From Magnolia sinica (Eukaryota; Streptophyta; Magnoliopsida; Magnoliales; Magnoliaceae), in contig NC_080575.1 of NCBI RefSeq assembly GCF_029962835.1, forward strand, positions 62,041,493 to 62,105,492: a DNA stretch of 64,000 nucleotides, written 5' to 3'. The notes under the pieces were generated by a model that was given only the letters and a program-made list of their open reading frames with translations, did not search any database and was not told the origin of the DNA. This document shows, piece by piece, positions 42,701-46,749 of the stretch. Made by a program: the position numbers and the translations under genes. Numbering within the stretch: the stretch's first letter is position 1; each line of letters starts with the position of its first letter.

Positions 42701-44731
42701 CACAACCAAGCGGACCCCACTACAGAAAACAGTGGGGACAGTGATGCCCACCATTGAAACCTTCCTAGGGCCCACCATGATGTTTATTTGAGATCCAACA
42801 TGTTCATAAGGTCACACAGACCTGGATGAGCTTTCAAAATGGATGGACGAGGTGGATGTAAGGCGCATACCCTACGGACTAGCACAATGGCTATAGATAA
42901 CGTATGGCGACAATCACGACCTCGGAACCCTTCAATTTTCCCATAGGGGTGCATCCAAAAAAGCTTGTGGTGTGGTAACAGAATGAGGATTAAAATTGAT
43001 CATCCTTGGAAGGGGAAGGGGGCTGTGAACCATGCCTTCTTTTCAATACTACAAGAATATACTATTTGCAATGGCTAAGGTTGTGTCTAACATTTTATTC
43101 TTTTAGTGTTCCTGCTTTCGATGGTAGACAGGATACTTTGCGGAAATCAGCAGTGAAATTTATGAGAAATGGTCACAATTTTTGTTTCCAAAGTTGCCCC
43201 AAACACTTGAGAAAAATGAAACCAACGCCAATTTGGCAGCACATCCAAACAGGCCTTGAACCCATTAACATGAATCATGTTGGGCACGCACTAGACCGTT
43301 TTTTTTTTTTAAGATGACAAATTCTATTACTAGGAGTAGGAGCACAAAGCTCAATAATACGAGAATAATTACAACCCAGCTACGAACGACCAATCATTTT
43401 GGCCAAAATCTGAGATACATGAGGCCCATCCAATTACATTCATTTTAACATTCTTACATACATCAGCCACACAAGTAGGACACCTGTAAAGGAACCTGGC
43501 ACCATCACCCATGATATGCCGAAAAATGAAATGAATTTCTCCTACACTTTCCATGTAAATGGACAATGGAGGAATGGATGATCCACCGTCCGCCACTTTC
43601 ATACACATCGAACAGCAATTAGCAATTGCTATTGATATTTTTTTTAGCACCAGAATGCCAATACATTATCTTGCAAACAAACAACACGGTGCAATGCATG
43701 CAATCATCATTACACAACCAAAATTTTAAAAATAATAATAACAAAAGAAATCAAAAGATTCAAAGGGAACATATTGAGATACATCATGCAGTTACAGTCT
43801 AACAGATCAAATTCAGAAAGAGGTCTGCTACACTGCTCAACCTAGGAGCATCAACCGTTTGCTTGAGTATTTTGTTTTTACAAGTGAGGTGATTCAGTGA
43901 TCCAAACCGTTGACATGATGGGCCATTATGGCCGTCCCATGAATCAATAATATCCTAGATTAGTCTCATACATCGAATATCTGGCCCCTTACAGCTAAAC
44001 ATAAACAGATACTGTACATTCCTCCTTACCGCCTGCTCACAGGCCACCATTTGAAAGGGCTCGTGTCTCGGAGTAATTAACTCCACTTGTACAAGCAGAA
44101 AACCAGAGCATTGAATAATGCCACGACTATATAAAATAACTAACCAACAGAGGAAGAAGGCTCACCAATCGTTTCGTTCCCCAAAACCCTCTCGAGAGTT
44201 ACTACCAACGAATTCGGAACCGAGAATGCTACATCCCCTGCCTGCAAAAGGAAACTGAAATTTCACCCGCAAGAAAATTTTTAAAAATAATAGTAGCTAC
44301 AAAGAAACCAGCTAGGCAATTACATCAAGATCCTCGCTCGCAGCAACATAATGAATCGGACGGAGGTTCTCGTCATGTGATGCCTTCTCCTTGAGAACGA
44401 CCTTACAAGGTGGCAGCCCTTTGCTGTGCATCCAGGACTTCAAGTCCCCGATTTCATCACCTCCTCCGTTGCCACTAACGAATGGGCGCAAATTCCCTTC
44501 TTTCTGCGGTCCGGCGACCAGCGTATCAGCGCCGCCACAGGCCGAGCAGAGATTCCGTCGAAGGATCGGGCGAAATGCAGGTGAATCGCTAGGATTTTTG
44601 AGGAAGGGATTCGAAATGGAAACCCTTGATAGAAAGGAGAGAGACCGAAAGCGAGGAGAAGAGGGAGAGACAGAAGGAGAAGAGGGAATGGGAGAAGGGA
44701 AGGGGATGTTGTGGAAATAAGCAACGTCCAT
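14396..44731 (-). CDS. plastid SET-domain / Rubisco methyltransferase-family protein, 11 exons
   Basis: Eleven minus-strand exons join in frame to 1,587 bp: 528 residues and a TAA stop. Exons: 44731-44324, 44241-44166, 38274-38069, 37908-37822, 37661-37569, 33311-33157, 33005-32921, 32789-32703, 32614-32495, 14756-14655, 14563-14396; all introns are GT-AG. The product matches, by recall, Arabidopsis AT5G14260 (about 514 residues). Residues 1-60 are a Ser/Pro/Arg-rich chloroplast transit peptide. A SET domain follows (about 100-360: AGDVAFSVPNSLVVTLERV at 137, ARRFALVPLGPPLLAY near 295, WCGPQPNSRLLLNYGF near 342), then a Rubisco-LSMT substrate-binding-type domain (about 375-520). The canonical SET Asn-His motif and the Tyr of ISYG-type motifs are not present (LLAYKSN and VVWCG instead), so methyltransferase activity is uncertain. 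The frame is intact, so the gene is probably functional despite 28.7 kb of intron. Confidence 0.93.
14655..14756 (-). CDS. SET-family gene exon 10
   Basis: 102 bp, phase 0; acceptor GCTAACAG, donor GTAATG. Encodes VSPCMERAVLDQLSDYFKAR then LAGYPTTSCTDNAL. Joining to exon 9 restores QGPICPVSPCMERAV, which follows the Arabidopsis sequence as I recall it, so it belongs to the same gene despite the 17.7-kb gap. Confidence 0.92.
15168..15383. mobile_element. short Tourist-like MITE in intron 9
   Basis: The ends are inverted: GGCCCTGTTAGAAAACGCC and CCTAAAAATGAGTT at the left match the reverse complement at the right (GGCCTGTTTGGTAGATGCC, CCTAAAAATGAGTTTATG). Flanking triplets are TTA and TCA. A partial internal copy of the left end (TTAGGCCCTGTTGAACTCA, near 15299) suggests internal rearrangement. 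Confidence 0.7.
15443..15660. mobile_element. truncated hAT-like element end
   Basis: It begins CAGTGTTCAAAGTATCAG, the same terminus class as the other hAT-like elements here, and then has GGGGATACGG, GGGGAAACATGGGG and GAATTTTTCAGTAAAACTT, words also found in the copies at 25688 and 42358. No right terminus was found. Confidence 0.5.
15661..15932. other. intron 9 sequence with short GTACAC-containing repeats
   Basis: Words such as AACGTACACCTG, AATGTATACCTG and TTACGTACACATG recur at 15790-15860. No gene or clear transposon end. Confidence 0.4.
15933..16284 (+). mobile_element. copia 1 LTR 3' end and primer-binding site, duplicated in tandem
   Basis: Two 176-bp units begin TTATTAAAGACTCCTA at 15933 and 16109. 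Each contains a TATA-like TATAAATACAAG, a pyrimidine-rich leader and then TTTCACATGGTATCAAAGTC, which is an LTR terminus (CA) followed by a primer-binding site of the initiator-tRNA-Met type (usual TGGTATCAGAGC). The duplication therefore repeats the LTR end plus primer-binding site. The 5' start of the LTR is not resolved. Confidence 0.7.
16304..16517. mobile_element. hAT-like MITE, 214 bp, perfect 8-bp TSD
   Basis: The element begins CAAGGTATTTAAAATTGG and ends with the complement CCGTTTTGGAACACCTTG. It is flanked by CTCTTTAC at 16296-16303 and 16518-16525, a perfect 8-bp TSD. The interior is almost entirely built from TAACGG/CCGTTA words in both orientations. It is inserted just downstream of the copia 1 primer-binding site. 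Confidence 0.92.
16526..17369 (+). other. copia 1 untranslated leader region
   Basis: It lies between the primer-binding site and the gag frame of copia 1. Short open frames occur, but no protein family is recognised. Words such as GCTGCCAGAATTGTC / GCTGTCAGAACTGAC and CCTCCTATTGCTG recur (16905-17170), suggesting internal short repeats. Confidence 0.45.
17370..20030 (+). pseudogene. Ty1/copia element 1: gag, protease, integrase; RT missing
   Basis: In order: gag N-terminus (17370-17594, SLTITMVNGTTYLEWSYA), gag UBN2-type part (17817-18071, KFLADLHSDFEPQHIQIFGR), protease active-site region WIIDSGAYDHM (about 18390; usually DSGASDHM), the pre-integrase zinc segment LWYARLSHLSFQP (about 18773) with CxxC and KHHRTTF, integrase core (about 18930-19280) and its C-terminal part (19298-19504, IHLATYIINRTPTDVL), then the beginning of the RT domain WELVTLPPSKH (about 19978). 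It stops at about 20022 where a dispersed repeat begins. Stops and shifts between domains show that it is dead. It lies in intron 9 of the host gene, opposite strand. Confidence 0.88.
20031..20460. repeat. dispersed GGCCCA-type repeat plus MITE-like end
   Basis: The stretch CACACGGACCTGGATGAAGG, CAGCTTGATCCAACACTTC and GGATGGATGATGTGGAT belongs to a dispersed family that also appears at 42690-42900 (CACACAGACCTGGATGAG) and, more loosely, at 36060-36380, 53200-54660 and 60140-60520. From about 20300 a MITE-like end with CCAAACAGGCCCTAAG follows. No coding region. Confidence 0.55.
20461..21339. other. intron 9 sequence, nothing identified
   Basis: No gene motif. GGAATTAGGTTCCAA(C/T)TGC occurs twice (21007 and 21090), a short local repeat. 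Confidence 0.4.
21340..22315 (+). pseudogene. LINE B: zf-RVT and RNase H remnant, plus strand
   Basis: A plus-strand frame near 21375 gives GEFTVNNFYTML (zf-RVT N-side, usually FSVKSxY). Near 21518 CALRIQKKWNHLINHCQFAH fits the CxLCxxxxExxxHLFxxCxFA zinc segment. Near 22160 QWRLANWLEEIKDLCGG and LAREG (about 22270) fit the RNase H tail. Many stops. It abuts copia 2 directly at about 22320, so one inserted into or recombined with the other. Confidence 0.7.
22320..24345 (+). pseudogene. Ty1/copia element 2 with permuted domain order
   Basis: Part A (22325-22979, then 23725-23850) reads the second half of integrase onward: VAEKKNRHLLEVTRAL, DAVLTACYLINCLSTKVL, GCKFVKDIAYFSD, then the linker LDLPLAIRKAKTQY. 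Part B (23870-24345) goes back upstream: pre-integrase LWHYRFGHPSS with CEACILAKHRNS, then integrase N-terminal half (YFVSFLDDASHMT, TLRTDNAKEYHC, EHGINSQTTS). So the domain order is integrase-C, linker, pre-integrase, integrase-N. The hAT element at 22980-23716 is inserted between two halves of the linker and keeps them in register. Dead by stops and frame shifts. Confidence 0.82.
22980..23716. mobile_element. hAT-like non-autonomous element, 737 bp, perfect 8-bp TSD
   Basis: Left end CAATGTTGTCAAATGCG; the right end is the complement of CAATGTTGTCAAAACGC, so 13 terminal bases are identical. Perfect 8-bp TSD ATCCTTAC at 22972-22979 and 23717-23724. Both subterminal zones are dense in GCATATGCGATCGC-type palindromes. 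The centre holds a promoter-like segment: TATA box CCTATAAATAGGC (about 23172-23184) followed by a pyrimidine-rich leader (23190-23270). No transposase frame. Removing it restores the copia 2 linker frame. Confidence 0.93.
24346..24566. other. intron 9 sequence between copia 2 and LINE C
   Basis: No coding or repeat end recognised, apart from the target side of the LINE C poly(A) tract. Confidence 0.4.
24942..25664 (-). pseudogene. LINE C zf-RVT region
   Basis: Minus-strand frames read WVGGGSNIRFWEDPWYVDSP, then HPSGVFLVRSFYNLL, SHGMSSRVATFTWLVGTRRV and IPIICGLCCCDVESIDDLFI. These match the WxVGxGxxIxFWxDxW, SVxSxY, PxKxxxFxW and CxLCxxxxExxxHLF steps of the plant LINE C-terminal zinc region. 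Confidence 0.82.
25688..26638. mobile_element. hAT-like non-autonomous element, 951 bp, inside LINE C
   Basis: Left end CAATGTTTTAAATATC; reverse complement of the right end CAATGTTCAAAATATC (14 of 16 identical). Flanks GGTCCTAC (25680-25687) and GGACCCGC (26639-26646) match at 5 of 8 positions, so an old insertion. Subterminal zones carry GATATCG/CGATAT words. Its right half is homologous to 42358-42680 (shared GCATAACATTTA, TGATTGAACTAA, GGTTTCCTTTGTAT). Confidence 0.78.
26644..27830 (-). pseudogene. LINE C reverse transcriptase domain
   Basis: In order on the minus strand: NFQPISLLGILYKIVVKVLA and ISPNQGAFVGARQIMD (27819-27523), then IRQGDPLSPYLFPVL and HLQFADDMIIF, with the catalytic FADD box (27410-27087), then NVAKSEMLGI, SSYLGLPFCIG and GGRLILIKTTFSNM (27086-26644). 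Stops separate the three frames. The downstream side is interrupted at 26638 by a hAT-like element; the sequence resumes at 25680 with ALFGKWMWQFG. Confidence 0.9.
28600..28990 (-). pseudogene. LINE C endonuclease (EEP-type) domain fragment
   Basis: The minus-strand frame contains KWIFLSVYGPCQVGDQSFSR, PLCIGGDFTVLRFSSEKSQG and NFIDILLSGAKFTWSKGQ. These match the GDFNxxRxxxEK and FTWSxxQ motifs of LINE apurinic-like endonucleases; the usual GDFN is GDFT here. The N-terminal catalytic part is further upstream and decayed. Confidence 0.82.
31317..31884 (-). pseudogene. LINE C ORF1 with RNA-recognition motif
   Basis: The frame contains TLFVKGFPVGWLL (RNP2-like, LFVKGF) and SRASRGFAFVQMKLEDEM (RNP1-like, RGFAFVQM), the two signature motifs of an RRM, with spacing normal for one domain. 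An RRM in ORF1 is known for some plant L1-type LINEs, where ORF1 protein binds the element's RNA. The N-terminal part is acidic and low in complexity. Two overlapping frames show that at least one frame shift separates the N-terminal extension from the RRM. Confidence 0.8.
31901..32494. other. intron 9, 5' part
   Basis: Native-looking intron sequence next to exon 9, with an A-rich run with GATA repeats (about 32385-32480) close to the donor. No other feature. Confidence 0.5.
32495..32614 (-). CDS. SET-family gene exon 9
   Basis: 120 bp, phase 0; acceptor CTTCTGCAG, donor GTAAGT. Encodes VYVGREKEAVSDMLPYLRLG then YVSDPAEMQSVISSQGPICP. It precedes the 17.7-kb intron 9. Confidence 0.93.
32703..32789 (-). 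CDS. SET-family gene exon 8
   Basis: 87 bp, phase 0; acceptor TTGATGCAG, donor GTATGG. Encodes ASLNTEDPQYQDKRMVAQRN then GKLAVQVFH, the start of the Rubisco-LSMT substrate-binding-type domain. Confidence 0.93.
32921..33005 (-). CDS. SET-family gene exon 7
   Basis: 85 bp; acceptor ATTATATAG, donor GTGAAA. Completes Trp and encodes CGPQPNSRLLLNYGFVDEDN then PYDRIVVE, the C-terminal end of the SET region. Confidence 0.93.
33157..33311 (-). CDS. SET-family gene exon 6
   Basis: 155 bp; acceptor GGATCAG, donor GTATCT. Encodes KVSLARRFALVPLGPPLLAY, KSNCKAMLAATDGAV and DRPYKAGESIVV plus two bases of a split Trp codon. This is where a canonical SET protein would carry an NHS-type motif; none is present. 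Confidence 0.93.
33312..35211. other. intron 5, 3' half; mostly plain sequence
   Basis: No coding signal. A two-unit tandem repeat of 55 bp (34166-34220 and 34221-34275) shares TTTTGCCAAATCATCCACTT. The rest is AT-rich. Confidence 0.5.
35212..35460. mobile_element. hAT-like element, one terminus visible
   Basis: It begins CAAGGTGTCCCGTATCGG and runs into a block of CGTAACGG, GATACGG and CCGTAACGG words, combining motifs of the 7449 and 16304 elements. Candidate flanking octamer GGCTCAAT precedes it; no matching right end was found, so it is truncated or decayed. Confidence 0.55.
35461..36029. other. intron 5, AT-rich stretch
   Basis: Nothing recognised on either strand. Confidence 0.4.
36030..36770. 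repeat. dispersed repeat followed by purine-rich simple sequence
   Basis: 36030-36380 belongs to the dispersed family with TTGAACGTCTACCATTGAAA and AAATGTTACGGTGGGCC (compare 54270-54420). 36478-36740 is a strongly purine-biased tract: GGGAAAGAG runs, GA repeat, GGA repeat, a CCGCAG/GCAGC patch and a GAA repeat. Long Arg/Glu-rich frames here are composition artefacts. Confidence 0.6.
36771..37568. other. intron 5, 5' part
   Basis: AT-rich with T-runs at 36765-36790; no feature identified. Confidence 0.4.
37569..37661 (-). CDS. SET-family gene exon 5
   Basis: 93 bp, phase 0; acceptor TTTTTGCAG, donor GTAATA. Encodes QYPYDIPTEAFPFEIFKQAF then VAVQSCVVHLQ. The 4.3-kb intron 5 follows. Confidence 0.92.
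37822..37908 (-). CDS. SET-family gene exon 4
   Basis: 87 bp, phase 0 at both ends; acceptor AATTCAG, donor GTTGCT. Encodes AEVLERDEGIKREYNEL followed by DTVWFMAGSLFQ. Confidence 0.92.
38069..38274 (-). CDS. SET-family gene exon 3
   Basis: 206 bp; acceptor TTATGCAG, donor GTAATA. Encodes ELLTTNKLSELACLALYLM, GKKSFWHPFIRELDRQRGRG and LAYLTGSPTR. It follows the 5.9-kb intron 2. The first two bases complete the Ala codon opened by exon 2. Confidence 0.93.
38673..39037. mobile_element. Tourist-like MITE in intron 2, 365 bp
   Basis: Left end GGGCATGTTTGGATTGATC then GTACACCGCCGTAAAGTAATG; the right end is the complement of TGGTGTGCATGGATTGATC then ATATACCGCCGTAATG. Flanked by TAA at 38670-38672 and 39038-39040. 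Interior has TGTAAT/ATTACA words; no coding sequence. Confidence 0.82.
39041..39397. other. intron 2 sequence, nothing identified
   Basis: No gene or repeat end seen. Confidence 0.4.
39398..39600. repeat. ATATCG-rich hAT-like fragment
   Basis: A block of AATATCGGCCGATATTATCA, GATATCGC and CAATATCG words like the subterminal zones of the 25688 element. No clear terminal repeats or TSD. Confidence 0.4.
39601..41150 (-). pseudogene. LINE D reverse-transcriptase remnant, split by a TRIM array
   Basis: On the minus strand, 40885-40560 reads GSDGFLMTFF (the PDG step of plant LINE RT, usually GPDGF) and then decayed sequence; beyond the TRIM array, 39790-39620 reads SPYNILAKI then ARCExLE-like and LLWLMNALIG (usually HEChD-type). 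So one LINE RT was split by the array at 39791-40551. 40885-41150 may be more of the upstream part. Several stops. Confidence 0.6.
39791..40551 (+). mobile_element. tandem TRIM array: four short LTRs
   Basis: A 231-bp LTR begins TGATTAATGCAGG and ends CCTGCATCA (TG...CA). Full copies lie at 39904-40134 and 40320-40551; shortened copies at about 39791-39903 and 40187-40319 lack the second half of the LTR. A 52-bp internal segment (40135-40186) starts AATTAGTATCAGAGCGG, a near-match to the initiator-tRNA primer-binding site, and ends in a CCGGGGG tract. No coding sequence. LTR starts are all preceded by CACCGAGGG or CACCGGGGG. No TSD could be matched. Confidence 0.8.
41151..42357. other. intron 2 sequence with short diverged direct repeats
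   Basis: No coding region. Between 41770 and 42060 words such as TAGTTGTG, CATCAAG and GTCAA recur irregularly. Confidence 0.4.
42358..42680. mobile_element. truncated copy of the 25688 hAT-like element
   Basis: It begins CAATGTTTGAAACATCGGT and contains GGGATATA, TTTTTGGGAAACATTGGG (the GGGAAACATT unit duplicated) and AACTTCAGGTATTGTTAAAA, followed by sequence homologous to the right half of the element at 25688-26638 in inverse orientation. The far end is lost. Confidence 0.72.
42690..43300. repeat. dispersed GGGCCCACC-type repeat and unassigned sequence
   Basis: 42690-42900 carries GGGCCCACCATGATGTTTAT and CACACAGACCTGGATGAG, the same family as 20031-20250. 42960-43290 has no recognised feature. 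Confidence 0.5.
43301..43660 (-). pseudogene. LINE E: 3' end with zf-RVT and poly(A)
   Basis: The minus strand reads CSMCMK, then after one frame shift DHPFLHCPFTWKV and FGISWVM, matching the zf-RVT zinc segment (CxMCxxxxxxxDHLFLHCPFxxxxW). It ends in a run of ten A (43301-43310 on the minus strand). A typical 5'-truncated LINE insertion in intron 2. Confidence 0.75.
43661..43963. other. intron 2 near exon 2, not duplicated
   Basis: Nothing recognised. The segmental duplication begins at 43964. Confidence 0.4.
44166..44241 (-). CDS. SET-family gene exon 2
   Basis: 76 bp; acceptor TTTTGCAG before 44241, donor GTGAGC after 44166. Encodes AGDVAFSVPNSLVVTL and ERVLGNETI plus one base of a split Ala codon. 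Intron 1 is only 82 bp. The exon is duplicated at 57729-57804. Confidence 0.93.
44324..44731 (-). CDS. SET-family gene exon 1 (residues 1-136)
   Basis: It starts at the ATG at 44731, the first in-frame Met that gives a plastid transit peptide (MDVAYFHNIPFPSPIPSS...). It ends LDLD-side at GAT before donor GTAATT (44323). It contains LKSWMHSKGLPPCKVVLKE and HYVAASEDLD, the N-terminal edge of the SET fold. Phase 0 at the end. A longer open frame upstream in another frame is leader sequence, not coding. Confidence 0.93.
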
Positions 44732-44960
44732 GGCGTCTGTTCGCTTTCTTTCCAGAGAGAGAGACGGAGAGAGGATTTCTTGTTTTCAGGAGTAGCTGAG
44801 ATTTTTTCTGTTTTTTTTTTTTTTTTTCTTTTTTTTTCTTTTTTTTTTCGTGTCTGCGATATTTTAGCGTGTCGTATGTAAAACGAAGATAAAGATGGGG
44901 TGCTACCCAACGGGACACGAGCTCGGCCGCCACCGTTATTTATGGGTTTATCCACGGTCC
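44732..44960 (-). promoter_or_regulatory. promoter and 5' leader of the SET-family gene
   Basis: Upstream of the ATG, minus strand: a CTCTCTCTC leader (44755-44775), a roughly 40-nt A-rich tract in the mRNA sense (44811-44849), then a TATA-like CCCATAAATAACG (about 44936-44948). The start of transcription is not visible; the A-rich tract may be leader or core promoter. Confidence 0.45.
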
Positions 44961-45098
44961 ATCCATTTTTTTCGTATCACTTTACGGGGGTATAATCCAG
45001 AAAATGAGCTTGGCGTTCGATTTCCGGTTCTTTTCACATGACTAGTGCTCCGAGTCATAATTGAATTTGCATCTCAATCCAAACAGAATAACTATGAC

Positions 45099-45712
45099 CA
45101 GGCGTGTACATCGAGTCCAACCGAGTCAAGCTGGCCTCAGCTCCACAGAGCTCAGCCACTAGTTGACATCAGCTCGAACTGGGCTCAGCTCTGTCCTTGA
45201 GCCTAATTGGCCAGCTCGGCTTGGTTCGGTCAGCAGCTCAGGCTAATTCGAGCCGAGTTCGAGCCAAAATCGAGCCAAGTTCACCATTGAAGTATTTTCA
45301 CAAACACTTGGATGCACCTTCAAAATCTCACTGTATTTGAGACAGCAGCAATGAATTTACATGTATTTTATCAAATACCTTCTAAGCAACATAAAAATCA
45401 AGAAAAGAAAGGTGTTGGTTTCATATACATGCCTTCTTTGTCAGCCGCCACACTTCTTTGAGTCATTTCATCAAACACTTGGTGAGCAGCATCAATATGA
45501 AAGTAACCGAGTCACCGAACTGGTTTGATCCAGGTTCAATTCGAGCTGGGTTCGATCAGAGTCGAGTCGAGCTAGGGCAGCTCGAATTCATTCTCGAGCT
45601 CAAAAAATCAACTTAACTCGGTTTGAACTCAGCTTCGAACCGGGTCGAATCGAACTTTTTTGAGTCGAGTCGAGCGAGCTAACCGAGCTAGCTCGATTTG
45701 TGTACAACTCTA
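45099..45712. mobile_element. hAT-like MITE rich in GAGCTCGA words, upstream of the host gene
   Basis: Left end CAGGCGTGTACATCGAG; reverse complement of the right end TAGAGTTGTACACAAATCGAG. Flanks ACTATGAC (45091-45098) and ACTACGAC (45713-45720) match at 7 of 8. Both arms are dense in CGAGCT/AGCTCG words. The middle (about 45290-45500) is plain. In the duplicated copy the right arm is deleted. Confidence 0.75.
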
Positions 45713-46199
45713 ACTACGACCCAAATATGTAATATATGACTGAGATTGAATGAGATCGATCACCTATTTAACCACTTTCTCAATATATAAATAAGATTGT
45801 GCGATATTCTAAGGGTATGGTTCATCCTCTGATAAAGAGTTTTCAATAAGCTATTTAAAAAAAATAAATATAAATATAAAAAAATTGAAAGAAAACTTTA
45901 CAGTTGGTTGTAAAGAGCCGTTGCAAAACACATTTTTGAATGGAGAACTGAATCCAACCTATAAGCATAGACTCAAATTACAACTAAAATTACTAGCTAC
46001 TTGATTAATATTGCGGATTACATAATGGAATGTAAACAGCAAACGAAGAGTAAATGATTACACTAAGAAATATAATTGACTTGTACAAAGGTATAATAAT
46101 TACACTTGAGAATGTAAATGATGGGTAATTGAAAGATATATTGGATTTGATTGGGTTGATATGAGACCCCTTCTCCTATTGAACTCCATTGTTATTTAT

Positions 46200-46749
46200 A
46201 ACATTAATCCGGTCATCTGGATACCTATCACATTCTTACGGTTATTATAACCATTCAACACGTCTCAACTCTTCTTGGTTATAATCTTGTCATCTGTCAT
46301 GTAACCGCTTATACACGATCGTTCTTCAATCAACTACTTAGTGAATGACGTGGTATTACTCTATGCACTCCAATTGTATTATTATAGAATCCTTTTCGTA
46401 TATTCCCAAAGATCTCCAAATACACCGCACAAATTCATCTAGATTACATGTAACTCACTCTGATTAGCTTTCGCAGTAATTGGAGACAATGAGGATGAAC
46501 ATTGTCCCCCCACATCGCTTCACCTTTGAAAAAAGGTGAAAGCGATGTGTGACCCCTCATTACTGTAGTAGTCTTTCGATACATGCGGCAATGCTATAAT
46601 AACTGTCTTTGACTGATATAGCCTTACACGTCAGCTTTAACCACCCCTTTTCGAAATAAGGGCTAACCCCATTGCAACACGTGTACTTGTATTGCACAAA
46701 ACAAAATTTTAATGATGCCCTAATAAATGCTCCGTCTGCTCAACCAATA
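46200..46749. other. non-coding stretch with a strong hairpin
   Basis: Possibly the LTR or leader of the gypsy-related element downstream; no primer-binding site was recognised. It contains the inverted repeat at 46511-46549. Confidence 0.35.
46511..46549. repeat. inverted repeat / hairpin
   Basis: Left arm CACATCGCTTCACCTTT (46511-46527) pairs with right arm AAAGGTGAAAGCGATGTG (46532-46549) with one bulged base and a four-base loop. GTCCCC / GACCCC flank it. Role unknown. Confidence 0.85.

Larger units (their letters stand above)
43964..46199 (-). repeat. segmental duplication, source copy
   Basis: This 2,236-bp block contains the end of intron 2, exons 2 and 1, the promoter and upstream DNA of the SET-family gene. 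It recurs at 57527-59474 in the same orientation. Outside the two boundaries similarity ends at once. Inside, the copies differ by scattered substitutions, small homopolymer changes and one roughly 280-bp deletion in the copy (source about 45469-45750). Confidence 0.93.

Noticed and set aside
44440-44955. Long open frames over exon 1 in other frames (starting MDKPINNGG or MAAELVS) and on the plus strand
   Set aside because: They are shadows of exon 1 and its leader; only the frame from 44731 joins in phase with exons 2-11.
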